A stretch of DNA of 64,000 bases from Terrimicrobiaceae bacterium (GTDB taxonomy: Bacteria; Verrucomicrobiota; Verrucomicrobiia; Chthoniobacterales; Terrimicrobiaceae), in the NCBI GenBank assembly GCA_018402345.1, contig JAGYIV010000010.1:1-64000 (forward strand), written 5' to 3'. Shown one piece after another: positions 53,237 to 61,060 of this stretch. The position numbers and the translations under genes are program-made. Each line of letters begins with the position of its first letter. Position 1 is the first letter of the stretch. A model generated the notes under the pieces. It had not been told where the DNA came from and did not search any database. It was given only the letters and a program-made list of their open reading frames with translations.

Positions 53237-53269
53237 CAAAAAGACCCGCACGGTTTCCCATGCGGGTCT
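53237..53269 (-). terminator. Rho-independent terminator of the HU gene
   Basis: Reading leftward, a 9-bp perfect stem AGACCCGCA / TGCGGGTCT with a 10-base loop is followed by TTTTT (53242-53238). It starts 23 bases after the stop of the HU gene. Confidence 0.85.
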
Positions 53270-53291
53270 TCTTCTCTTGCGGAGGGGAAAG

Positions 53292-53561
53292 TTAGATGGC
53301 GGACTTGAAGGCCTTGCCAGCGACAAACTTCACCGTCTTGGAAGCTTTGATCTTGATGGTTTCCCCGGTCTTAGGGTTCACACCCTTGCGGGCCTTGCGT
53401 GTGGCGACCTTGAAGGTGCCGAAACCGATGAGTTGGACGTTCTTGGTTTTTTTGACGCCGGCTTTGATGCCGTCGATGACAGCGTTCACGGCGCGCTCTG
53501 CGTCTGCTTTGGTGGATCCGAGGGTTTTTTGGACTGCTACGGTGAGTTCGACTTTATTCAT
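53292..53561 (-). CDS. hup: HU-family DNA-binding protein
   Basis: An 89-residue nucleoid protein that bends DNA as a dimer. MNKVELTVAVQKTLGSTKAD, AVIDGIKAGVKKTKNVQLIG, FGTFKVATRKARKGVNPKTG (the beta arm with the conserved Arg and Pro) and KIKASKTVKFVAGKAFK complete the family pattern. The start at 53561 gives the normal length. It is a single-gene unit with its own terminator. HU versus IHF cannot be settled; HU is more likely from the NPKTGE arm. Confidence 0.93.
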   Translation of the reverse strand: MNKVELTVAVQKTLGSTKADAERAVNAVIDGIKAGVKKTKNVQLIGFGTFKVATRKARKGVNPKTGETIKIKASKTVKFVAGKAFKSAI

Positions 53562-53614
53562 TTGTGTTTTGGGTTTTTGAGTGGGTTGATGACAACTACG
53601 ACGGCCGTAGAGCA

Positions 53615-53637
53615 TCAGAGCGCCCAATCAGTGTCAA
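53615..53637 (-). promoter_or_regulatory. Probable promoter of the HU gene
   Basis: Leftward, a perfect -35 box TTGACA lies at 53637-53632. At 17 bases spacing the -10 position reads TGCTCT, a weak match. It is 55-75 bases upstream of the HU start. Confidence 0.4.
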
Positions 53638-53668
53638 GCGGCCTCGCGGGGTTTTTTTGAAAAATTTT

Positions 53669-55553
53669 CTAGTTCGATTCATCGAGCACCGCATCGCCCT
53701 CCTCCGCCTCCGGAGCGGCCTCCACGACGGGGGCCTGCGCCGCGGGTTTCGTCCCGGCCACCTTCGCCGCATACACCTCCTTGAAAATTTTGCCGATCAA
53801 CGGCGCGGCGTGTGATCCGCCGCCGATCGATTTCACGTTCGGCTCGCCCTCGTAAACCGCTGCAAAGGCATATTGGGGACTCGAGGCAGGCATGAATCCC
53901 GCGAACCACGCGGCGATGCGCTGACGGTCTGTCGGCCCCCACTGCGCCGTGCCGGTCTTCCCGGCGACCTCGACCCCCTTCACCTTGGCCCTGTGGGCGG
54001 TGCCGCTTCCGTCGCTTGTCACTCCCACCATGGCGCGCCGCAACTCCTCATGGACCTCGGGAGAAATGCGCACCTCCTCGCGAATCCTGTCAGGATACGC
54101 CGCCACCACCTTGTTCCCGAGCGTCTGAATTTGCAGCACCAACCGCGCCTGGTGCAAAAACCCGCCGTTCGCAATCACGCTCATGGCCTGCGCCATTTGA
54201 AGCGGGCTGATCAGGATATCGCCCTGCCCGATCGACATGTTGGCAACGTCGCCTCCCATGATTTTTCGCTTGTGCACCCGCATCATATAGTCGTCGTCGG
54301 GAATGTTCCCCGACGACTCGGCACGAAGCGGAATTCCCGTCCGCCGACCGAGGCCGAGCAGTTTGGAAAACTGGATGATCGGATCGGCCCCCATCTTGAT
54401 TCCCGCCTGGTAAAACCACGTGTTGCACGACTGCGTGAGCGCCTGCCGGAAATTCAGCCTGCCAGCATCAACTTTTTTCCAGTTGCGGAATGTGTGGTTG
54501 CCGACCGTGTAACTCGTGGGACAGCCGAACAACTCGCGCGGGCCGATCCTGCGCGACTCGAGATCCCGCAAGCCCGACAAACGCCTTGAAGGTGGATCCC
54601 GGGGGATACGCGGATCTGAACGCACGCGGCACCAATGGATCCGCGGGATCGTTCGTGTAGCGGTCGAACACAGCCTTGGGCACCACAGGCACAAAATCGT
54701 TCGGGTTGAACGAGGGATACGACGCCATGGCGAGTATCTCGCCGTTGTTGGGATCCATCACCACCACCGCCCCGCGATTACTGTTCTTTTCAAGCACCGA
54801 CTCGGCCGTGCGCTGGAGTCCGAGATCGAGCGTGGTGATGACATTGTATCCGGGCACAGGCTGGCGGGCGACGCGCTCGGAGACCTTCTGTCCATCGGCC
54901 CCGAAGGTGATCTGCAACAACCCCGGCTCGCCCCTCAGCTCCTTATCGAAAATCTGCTCGAGCCCCTCGCGGCCCTCGCTCTCCGTGAAAATCAGATCGT
55001 TGTTCTCGATCGGGCGCGTCGACAACGGTGCCTTCACGCCTGTGTAGCCGACGATGTGAGCGGCCAGCGGGCCGTTTGGATAAAAGCGGGCGTAAGTTTG
55101 CCGCAAAATCTGGTTCGCCGGCATGCTGCGCTGCACCGCCGTCAATTCGTTGGGCAAAAGATCAACCACCATATCCAAGGGAAGCACCCCGCGGTTTTTG
55201 TAGTGTGTGAGAATCGCATTGTCGGAAATCCGAATGTCGCGGTTCAGCAGTCCCGAAGCGATTGCCATCTGCCGCTTGGCGAATTCGAGAATCTTCGCAT
55301 CCGGCCACTCGAGCGGCAGGGGAAACGTCAACGCCAGATTGTAGCTCACGCGGTTCTGCGCGAGCGGCTCGCCGTTCCTGTCGGTGATCTGCCCACGCGG
55401 GGCGGGAATCAGCAGCGAAAACGTGCGCGCCTGGCGCTGCGTTTCCCAAGTGGGCTTGGGATTTTCGACGATGCCCGTGTTGTCGATCATTGTCTCCCGC
55501 GCAGGGAGCGGCGCGGCCAATGCCAGCGCGATTGCGAGATGCAGGAGTTTCAT
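53669..55553 (-). pseudogene. mrdA: Penicillin-binding protein 2 (MrdA-like), one frameshift
   Basis: PBP2 is the transpeptidase of the rod-shape elongation machinery, anchored by an N-terminal helix (MKLLHLAIALALAAPLPA at start 55553). The first frame holds the dimerisation part (IPAPRGQITDRNGEPLAQNR) and the active-site YPPGSTFKAF (Ser of SxxK). It goes out of frame at about 54560-54570. The second frame continues ESRRIGPRELFGCP, with SCNTWFYQAG (SxN), VANMSIGQGDILISPLQMAQ and VAGKTGTAQW (KTG), and a Pro/Ala-rich tail. One extra base explains everything. As the gene is normally essential and otherwise intact, a sequencing error is likely. Confidence 0.85.
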
Positions 55554-55639
55554 TCCACTCCTATCAAACCACAGTCCCACCCGAAGGAAAACGCTTTTGG
55601 GATTGCACCATCCGCAGGCCCCCGCCACCCTCCGCCCGC

Positions 55640-56212
55640 ATGTCCCTGAGATTCATCGGAGCGTTCCTGCGCTCTCCATCCACCGTAGGTGCGATCTGGC
55701 CTTCCTCGCCGGCGCTGGCCGAGGAAATGGTGCGCTCGGCGGATCTCACCGCCGCCCGATGCCTGGTGGAGCTCGGCCCCGGCACCGGCGTCTTCACCAA
55801 AAAAATCGCCGCCACACTCCCGCCGGGCACAAGATTTGCCGCGATCGAGCGGGATGCCACACTTGCGCGTCAAGTCGCCGACAGATTTCCTGGAGTCCAT
55901 GTGATCGCAGGGTGCGCCACGGAAATCTCGCGCCACCTCCGCGAAGCCTCGCTGCCCTCACCCGATGCCATTCTCTCGGGCCTGCCATGGGCGGCCTTTC
56001 CGGAATCCCTCCAAACCCGCATCCTCGGCGAAATCTACAACACGCTCCAGCCCGGCGGCACCTTCGCGACCTTCGCTTATTACGGCCCCCACCGCCTCAA
56101 ATCCGGCCGCCGCTTCAGCGACAATTTGAAGAACGTCTTCTCCTCCGTCGAAAAAAGCCGCCTCGTGCTGGGAAATTTCCCGCCGGCATTCGTTTACCGC
56201 TGCAAGCGCTGA
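55640..56212 (+). CDS. Class I SAM-dependent methyltransferase, PmtA-like
   Basis: A 190-residue methyltransferase: FLRSPSTVGAIWPSSPALAE at the N-terminus, motif I LVELGPGTGVFTKKIA, motif II FAAIERDATLARQ, and DAILSGLPWAAFPESL at motif IV. The N-terminal S-P-x-T-VGA-x-PSSP-x-LA pattern is typical of phospholipid N-methyltransferases and related rRNA dimethylase-like proteins. Phospholipid methylation is therefore the best guess. ATG 55640 is chosen since earlier codons overlap the divergent PBP2 start region. Convergent with Maf, overlapping it by 19 bases. Confidence 0.75.
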   Translation: MSLRFIGAFLRSPSTVGAIWPSSPALAEEMVRSADLTAARCLVELGPGTGVFTKKIAATLPPGTRFAAIERDATLARQVADRFPGVHVIAGCATEISRHLREASLPSPDAILSGLPWAAFPESLQTRILGEIYNTLQPGGTFATFAYYGPHRLKSGRRFSDNLKNVFSSVEKSRLVLGNFPPAFVYRCKR

Positions 56213-56785
56213 GGGACCAAGCCGAACGCCTCACCGAGCACCTCGCAGAGACGTTCCATCGGCAACCCGATCACATTCGTCAACGTCCCGTCGTATCGCT
56301 CGATCAACCTCCCGCCATCGCCCTGCGCCGCATACCCCGGCGGCTTTGTCCAGCGGATCGATCGAGCGCACATACTCCTCGATAAACTCCTCGTCGATTT
56401 CCCGGAACACCACCTCCGTCCTTTCGGCAAACTCTTCGATCCTCCCGCCAAAAATGCCAACCACCACGCCCGTCACCACCTCGTGGGCCCGCCCCCCGAG
56501 TTCGCGCAGCATCCGCCGCGCGTCGTCAAGATCGCTCGGCTTTCCGTAGAACTTCCCGCGCGCCCATACCACCGTGTCGGCAGCCAGCACAATACCGCCG
56601 TGCCTCGGCGCGACAGCGGCCCACTTCAACCTGGCATTCTCCAACGCCAAGGCGGCTGGAGACAGGCTCCCACCCTCGATCTCGGGGACTCCCGACGGAT
56701 CGCAAAAAACCTCCCACCCCGCCGATACCAACAAGTCCGAACGCCGCGGGGAGGCAGATGCCAGAACGATCCGCGACGGATTCAC
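56194..56785 (-). pseudogene. Maf-like nucleoside triphosphate pyrophosphatase, one frameshift
   Basis: Maf proteins hydrolyse non-canonical or excess nucleotides (dTTP/UTP or m7GTP). The first frame has IVLASASPRRSDLLVSAGWE, GIVLAADTVVWARGKFYGKP, GRAHEVVTGVVVG and FIEEYVRSIDPLDKAAG. Then, at a GGGG run near 56337, the frame changes. The second frame finishes GYAAQGDGGRLIERYDGTLT and NVIGLPMERLCEVLGE to 56194. One extra G explains it and fits a sequencing error. The family is certain. Confidence 0.85.
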
Positions 56786-56793
56786 CGCCGTCT

Positions 56794-57084
56794 TCAGTTC
56801 GCCACGTCAGTATCGTAGCCGCGGCGGATTCCCTCCAGGCGCTTCTGCATGGCGCGCGAGGATTCCGGACGCGTGCTCAGCTTTGAGGCGATCCCCCAGA
56901 TCACCGGCACCAGCGCGGCGGCACCGATCCCCAGAAGAGCGAATCCCGCACTCCGGCGCGCGTTTTGGCCGATGCTGTCGGCCACCAAAAATCCGGCACC
57001 CAATCCAATTGCGACCTGCGAAAAACCGACAACCCCCGAAACAGGGAGGTTTTCGCCAAACTTGTCCATCGAGAGTTGTGACAT
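56794..57084 (-). CDS. Small membrane protein, unrecognised
   Basis: A 96-residue protein with two hydrophobic segments, at about 18-36 (VVGFSQVAIGLGAGFLVA) and 45-65 (SAGFALLGIGAAALVPVIW), and a basic C-terminus. No family recognised. It lies 8 bases upstream of maf on the same strand and is divergent from ruvX. Confidence 0.6.
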   Translation of the reverse strand: MSQLSMDKFGENLPVSGVVGFSQVAIGLGAGFLVADSIGQNARRSAGFALLGIGAAALVPVIWGIASKLSTRPESSRAMQKRLEGIRRGYDTDVAN

Positions 57085-57127
57085 GGGAGTTGAAGCTACG
57101 GAGCAGGTATGGTCTTTTCAACCCCAA

Positions 57128-57544
57128 ATGAAAAAAGCCCTGGGCATCGACCTCGGCGACGCGCGCGTGGGGATCGCTGTCAGCGACGATCTCGGCATGC
57201 TCGCCCATCCGGTGGAAACAATCACCGTCCGCACCACCCCGCCACTCGACCGCATTCTCAAGCTCGCAGCGGACCTCAACGCCTCGACCATCGTCGTGGG
57301 CATGCCGCGCAACATGGATGGATCGCATGGTCCTGCGGCGGAAAAGGCCCGCGCCTTCATCGAATCCCTCCGCGCGAAGACCTCCCGCACTGTTGTGGCT
57401 TGGGACGAACGCCTCACCACCGTCTCGGCAAGCCGAGCCCTCCACGAAGCCGGACGCAACACCCGCCAGCAGAAAAGCCTCATCGACCAGGTCGCCGCCC
57501 AGATCATCCTCCAAGGCTGGCTCGACGCCACCGCATGCGACTGA
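57128..57544 (+). CDS. ruvX: RuvX/YqgF, putative Holliday junction resolvase or pre-16S rRNA nuclease
   Basis: A 138-residue RNase H-fold protein. Motifs are ALGIDLGDARVGIAVSDDLG (first catalytic Asp), STIVVGMPRNMDGSHGPAAE, VVAWDERLTTVSASRAL, and SLIDQVAAQIILQGWLD with the last Asp. In E. coli the protein matures 16S rRNA; resolvase activity is reported in others. Complete and of normal length. Its stop lies 10 bases inside truA, so the two are coupled. Confidence 0.9.
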   Translation: MKKALGIDLGDARVGIAVSDDLGMLAHPVETITVRTTPPLDRILKLAADLNASTIVVGMPRNMDGSHGPAAEKARAFIESLRAKTSRTVVAWDERLTTVSASRALHEAGRNTRQQKSLIDQVAAQIILQGWLDATACD

Positions 57545-58278
57545 GGCTGGAAATCGCCTACCACGGCGCGGGGCACACAGGCTGGCAGAGCCAGGCTGGA
57601 GGTGACTCTGTGCAGGATGCCGTGGAACGCGCCTTCCAAGCCCTCCTGCCGGAAGGCGCCCGCGTGCACGGCGCGGGCCGCACCGATGCCGGCGTCCACG
57701 CCGCTGCCCAAACAGCCCACGCCGATGTGCCATACACTCGCCTCTCCCCCCGGGAGTGGCTCCATGCCCTCAACGCCCACTTGCCGCCGTCCATTCGCAT
57801 TATGTCGGCCACCCAAGCCCCGACGGAATTCCACGCCAGATTCTCCGCCGTCTCAAAAGTCTACACCTACCGCATCTGGAACGCTCCGGCGCTCCACCCC
57901 ATGGAACGCGACCGCGCTTGGCACGTGCCAACCCACATCGATCCCGACGCCCTCCGCGCTGCCGCCACCCTCTTCACAGGCACCCACGACTTCGCCGCCT
58001 TCTCCGCAAAACGCGAACCCCCGCCGCATTCCACCATCCGCACCATCCACTCGATCGACGTGGAGACCGACGGCCCGTCGATTTCGCTCACCTTCACCGG
58101 CGACGGATTTCTTTACAAAATGGTGCGCATCCTCACCGCGGCATGCATCCGCCTTGCCCAGCGCAAAACCCCGCCCGCCACCCTCGAATCACTCTTGGAA
58201 AATGGCGCGCCACGCTTCACCCACACCGCGCCCGCCCACGGACTGTGCCTCGTTCGCGTTGATTATCCGGCGGCTTGA
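57535..58278 (+). CDS. truA: TruA, tRNA pseudouridine(38-40) synthase
   Basis: A 247-residue pseudouridine synthase of the TruA family, modifying the anticodon stem-loop of tRNAs. LEIAYHGAGHTGWQSQ begins the protein, VHGAGRTDAGVHAAAQTAHA contains the catalytic Asp, FHARFSAVSKVYTYRI follows, and GDGFLYKMVRILTAACIRLA is the conserved C-terminal helix. It overlaps the end of ruvX by 10 bases. Complete. Confidence 0.93.
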   Translation: MRLRLEIAYHGAGHTGWQSQAGGDSVQDAVERAFQALLPEGARVHGAGRTDAGVHAAAQTAHADVPYTRLSPREWLHALNAHLPPSIRIMSATQAPTEFHARFSAVSKVYTYRIWNAPALHPMERDRAWHVPTHIDPDALRAAATLFTGTHDFAAFSAKREPPPHSTIRTIHSIDVETDGPSISLTFTGDGFLYKMVRILTAACIRLAQRKTPPATLESLLENGAPRFTHTAPAHGLCLVRVDYPAA

Positions 58279-58280
58279 AG

Positions 58281-59336
58281 ATGGGCGGCCACTTGCTACC
58301 ATGCGGCGTGCCGCATCGCCTCTCCACATTTCTTCTGGTTCTTCTCGGCGGTCTGCTCCTGTTTCAAAACACCGTCTCAAGCCAGATGACCGAAGAGGAA
58401 AAGCGGCGCCTCTTCCTCAAAGTGCGGGAGGATCTCAAACCCGCACCCAAGCCCTCGGCCTCGCCGAAACCGAAACCCAAGCCCGCCCCCGCCCCCGAAA
58501 AAAAACGCTGGGTCCCCGCTCCAAGCCCTACGCCCAAACCCAAATCCACCCCTGCACCGGCAAAAAAAGCCACGCCCGCACCCACTTCCGCTCCAACTCC
58601 CATGGACGACTCGGATGACTATATTCTCATCCCCGGCGACGAGGCACCCGACGCCCCAACGAAGACTCAGGAGTTCTCCACCCCCCCACCGAAAAAATCC
58701 TCCACTCCGTCACCGAAAAAATCCTCGCCCAGCGCACCCGCCGCCCCGATCCGCATCGAAAAATCAGGACTCCAAGACGATCAAGGCTACGAACCCCCGA
58801 AGAAAGGCTTCAGCGTCGGTCCGTTCAAACGCTGGCGCTACCTCACCCCCGCCATCCGCAAGGCGATCGACTCTGCCAAAGTCAAACGCGGCCGCTGGAA
58901 ATACATCATCATCCACAACAGCGGCACTAGGCAGGGGAATGCCCGCATCTTCGACAACTACCACCGCCGCGTCCGCAAGATGCAAAACGGCCTCGCCTAC
59001 CACTTCGTCATCGGCAACGGCAATTCCTCGGGCAATGGCCAAATCGAAATCGGCAACCGCTGGACCCGGCAGATCAATGGCGGACACGTCGCCAGCAATT
59101 ACCTCAACGACATCGCGCTCGGTATCTGCTTCGTGGGCGACTTTAACCGCGACAAGCCCACACAGGCCCAGATGGAGGCCATGGACGAACTCGTCACCTA
59201 CCTCCGCCAGCGGGTGGGCAAGGTCAAGGGCCGCTCGGCCATTGTCAAAGGACACAAGGAAATCAACCCCAAGCCCACCGACTGCCCCGGCGCCCGGTTC
59301 CCTCTTTCGTTCCTCCGCAAGCGATACGGCGGCTGA
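58281..59336 (+). CDS. Exported peptidoglycan amidase (amidase_2/PGRP fold)
   Basis: About 351 residues. A signal peptide or anchor (RLSTFLLVLLGGLLLFQNTV) is followed by a Pro/Lys/Ala-rich linker (about 50-165), then a type 2 amidase domain: KYIIIHNSGTRQGNARIFDN (first zinc His), GLAYHFVIGNGNSSGNGQIE, GGHVASNYLNDIALGICFVG, SAIVKGHKEINPKPTDCPG (second His and Cys). It should cleave the MurNAc-L-Ala bond in the wall. ATG 58281 is chosen; a TTG at 58275 overlaps the truA stop. Confidence 0.85.
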   Translation: MGGHLLPCGVPHRLSTFLLVLLGGLLLFQNTVSSQMTEEEKRRLFLKVREDLKPAPKPSASPKPKPKPAPAPEKKRWVPAPSPTPKPKSTPAPAKKATPAPTSAPTPMDDSDDYILIPGDEAPDAPTKTQEFSTPPPKKSSTPSPKKSSPSAPAAPIRIEKSGLQDDQGYEPPKKGFSVGPFKRWRYLTPAIRKAIDSAKVKRGRWKYIIIHNSGTRQGNARIFDNYHRRVRKMQNGLAYHFVIGNGNSSGNGQIEIGNRWTRQINGGHVASNYLNDIALGICFVGDFNRDKPTQAQMEAMDELVTYLRQRVGKVKGRSAIVKGHKEINPKPTDCPGARFPLSFLRKRYGG

Positions 59337-59340
59337 CCGC

Positions 59341-60513
59341 TCAGGCGTCGCCCGCCGACAGCGTGCGCCGCACCAGCAGGTCGATCACATGCCTGTCGTA
59401 GTCGCTGGCGATGTTCTGTCCAGTGCTCGCGAACAGCGGCACCAACCCGTCGTCCAACACAAATTCCCACAACTTCCCGCAGCGGGGAATCTCGTCCACA
59501 TGCGTGAACACCACATGCGTGGCGCCGAGCACGCCGGCGCGCGAATACGCCTCCTGGATCATCAATCGCTCGTAGGCGGAATTCACCACCAGCACCCGTG
59601 TGGCGATGCCAAGCTCGTCAAATGTCTTCTGAAGCTTCCGCACATTGCGGTCTGTCATCAACATGCCGGGCAGGTCGAAGTAGACGGTCATGCCGTCTGG
59701 CACCTTCCTCAACTCCGTGCCCGTTCTCAGCAACGGCACCCCGAGCGCCTCGCAAAACATCGCCAGCCCCTCCGAGGAGTTCGGCTCGTCCGACTCGAGC
59801 TTCATCACACACGCCGGCTTGCCGCGCAAAAACACATCCGCCGCCAACTGCTTGCACAGCGCCGAGGTCGATCCAGCCCCCGGGGACCCGAAAAACACAA
59901 CCCTCTCGGACAAAGCCAGCGAGCGGCTCGGAGCACGGTCGCGCATCAACAACGCAAACCGCGAAATCGCCGTTTGCAACGGTTGCTTGTCCAACTCCCG
60001 CAACTCGGGCCTCTCGCCGAACTGCGCCAGAAACTCGGAAGGGATTCCAGCCTTTGACAACAATGTCCACAGGCGCCCCGATGGCAGATTGTTGAACATC
60101 GCCTTCACCATCGCCTCCGGCACCATGTCGGAGGCCTCGCGTTGGGCATCCGGAGCGGGCCTTGGCTTCGCACGCCCCCTCGCCGGCCGGCGCACCCGTT
60201 GCTGCGACTCCGCATCGGACTCCTCCTCGGCGGCAGCCATCGGCTGCTCAGGCTCGGCGGGAGGCGGGGCAGGATTTTCCTCCTTGGGAGGCAACTTGGG
60301 ACGCTCCGCCCCCTCGGGCGGCACCTGCGCGATGATCTCCAACTTTGGAGACGTCAAAAACCTCGCCAACCCCTCCCCCTCGACCTGGCGCACGGAGATG
60401 ACCTGCGCGGACTCCCCGAGCTTCTCCCGAATGATCGATGCCGCTTCCTCGGCGGACTTGACGATGAATTTGTATTTCTTCCCGGGAGTGACGGAGACGG
60501 GTTGTTTTGCCAT
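59341..60513 (-). CDS. flhF: FlhF-like SRP-type GTPase with degenerate P-loop
   Basis: A 390-residue protein with FlhF layout: N-terminal B domain (KYKFIVKSAEEAASIIREKL), Pro/Ala/Glu-rich linker (65-125), helical N domain, and an SRP-family G domain. The P-loop reads FFGSPGAGSTSALCKQLA (about 208-225), with Ser where GKTT is expected, and the G3 motif is VYFDLPGMLMTD where DTAGR is expected. GTP hydrolysis is therefore doubtful. In flagellated bacteria FlhF positions the flagellum. Here no flagellar structural gene is in view, but a FlgN-like gene is 56 bases upstream. Confidence 0.72.
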   Translation of the reverse strand: MAKQPVSVTPGKKYKFIVKSAEEAASIIREKLGESAQVISVRQVEGEGLARFLTSPKLEIIAQVPPEGAERPKLPPKEENPAPPPAEPEQPMAAAEEESDAESQQRVRRPARGRAKPRPAPDAQREASDMVPEAMVKAMFNNLPSGRLWTLLSKAGIPSEFLAQFGERPELRELDKQPLQTAISRFALLMRDRAPSRSLALSERVVFFGSPGAGSTSALCKQLAADVFLRGKPACVMKLESDEPNSSEGLAMFCEALGVPLLRTGTELRKVPDGMTVYFDLPGMLMTDRNVRKLQKTFDELGIATRVLVVNSAYERLMIQEAYSRAGVLGATHVVFTHVDEIPRCGKLWEFVLDDGLVPLFASTGQNIASDYDRHVIDLLVRRTLSAGDA

Positions 60514-60569
60514 GGCGGTGCAAAGGCTTTACAGCAAAACCCCAACCCCCGGCAAGTTTGCCCGGCGGA

Positions 60570-60998
60570 TCACCAAACCGACCAGCTTCCCTCGGCTTGG
60601 CTCGTGCCGGACATCCGAATCTCGGTTTTTTGTGCTTTGTAGGCGCTGATGACCTTCTTCGGCGTCGGCTGAGGCACTTCGGCGCGGGGCACCGCGCGCA
60701 CATTGTTCTTGAGCAACAACTGCTCGCTCTCCCGGCTCAGCAGGAGCAATTTCAAAATCTTCCCAAGCACTTTTTTCCGCACCTCGCAAGAGGCCGCATG
60801 CTCGGCACTTTTTACCGGACCCGACAGGCGAAGAAATTCCAGCGCCCCCTCGAGTTTTCCGATCATGTGACGCTTTTTCGTGACCAACATCTCCTCGTCC
60901 ACCCCACTCGCCCTCAAATGGGCGTTCTCCTCGTGCATGTAGTCGGAGATTTCATCGCAAAGGGTGTTGTATTGTTCGAGAGCGGCAAGAGTGTTCAT
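60570..60998 (-). CDS. FlgN-like secretion chaperone candidate
   Basis: A 142-residue helical protein: LEQYNTLCDEISDYMHEENA, LVTKKRHMIGKLEGALEFLR, and KILKLLLLSRESEQLLLKNN, then a basic tail. Long amphipathic helices with the K--L---LE-AL spacing and LLxLxxxxxQLL are typical of FlgN, the chaperone of hook-associated proteins. It lies upstream of the FlhF-like gene on the same strand. Similarity is of pattern and not of clear motif, so the call is tentative. Confidence 0.5.
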   Translation of the reverse strand: MNTLAALEQYNTLCDEISDYMHEENAHLRASGVDEEMLVTKKRHMIGKLEGALEFLRLSGPVKSAEHAASCEVRKKVLGKILKLLLLSRESEQLLLKNNVRAVPRAEVPQPTPKKVISAYKAQKTEIRMSGTSQAEGSWSVW

Positions 60999-61060
60999 CT
61001 TGAATTACTCAAAGCAAGACCCGTGCCACTTGCAAAAAGCCCGCCGTCGATGCCCCCGAA

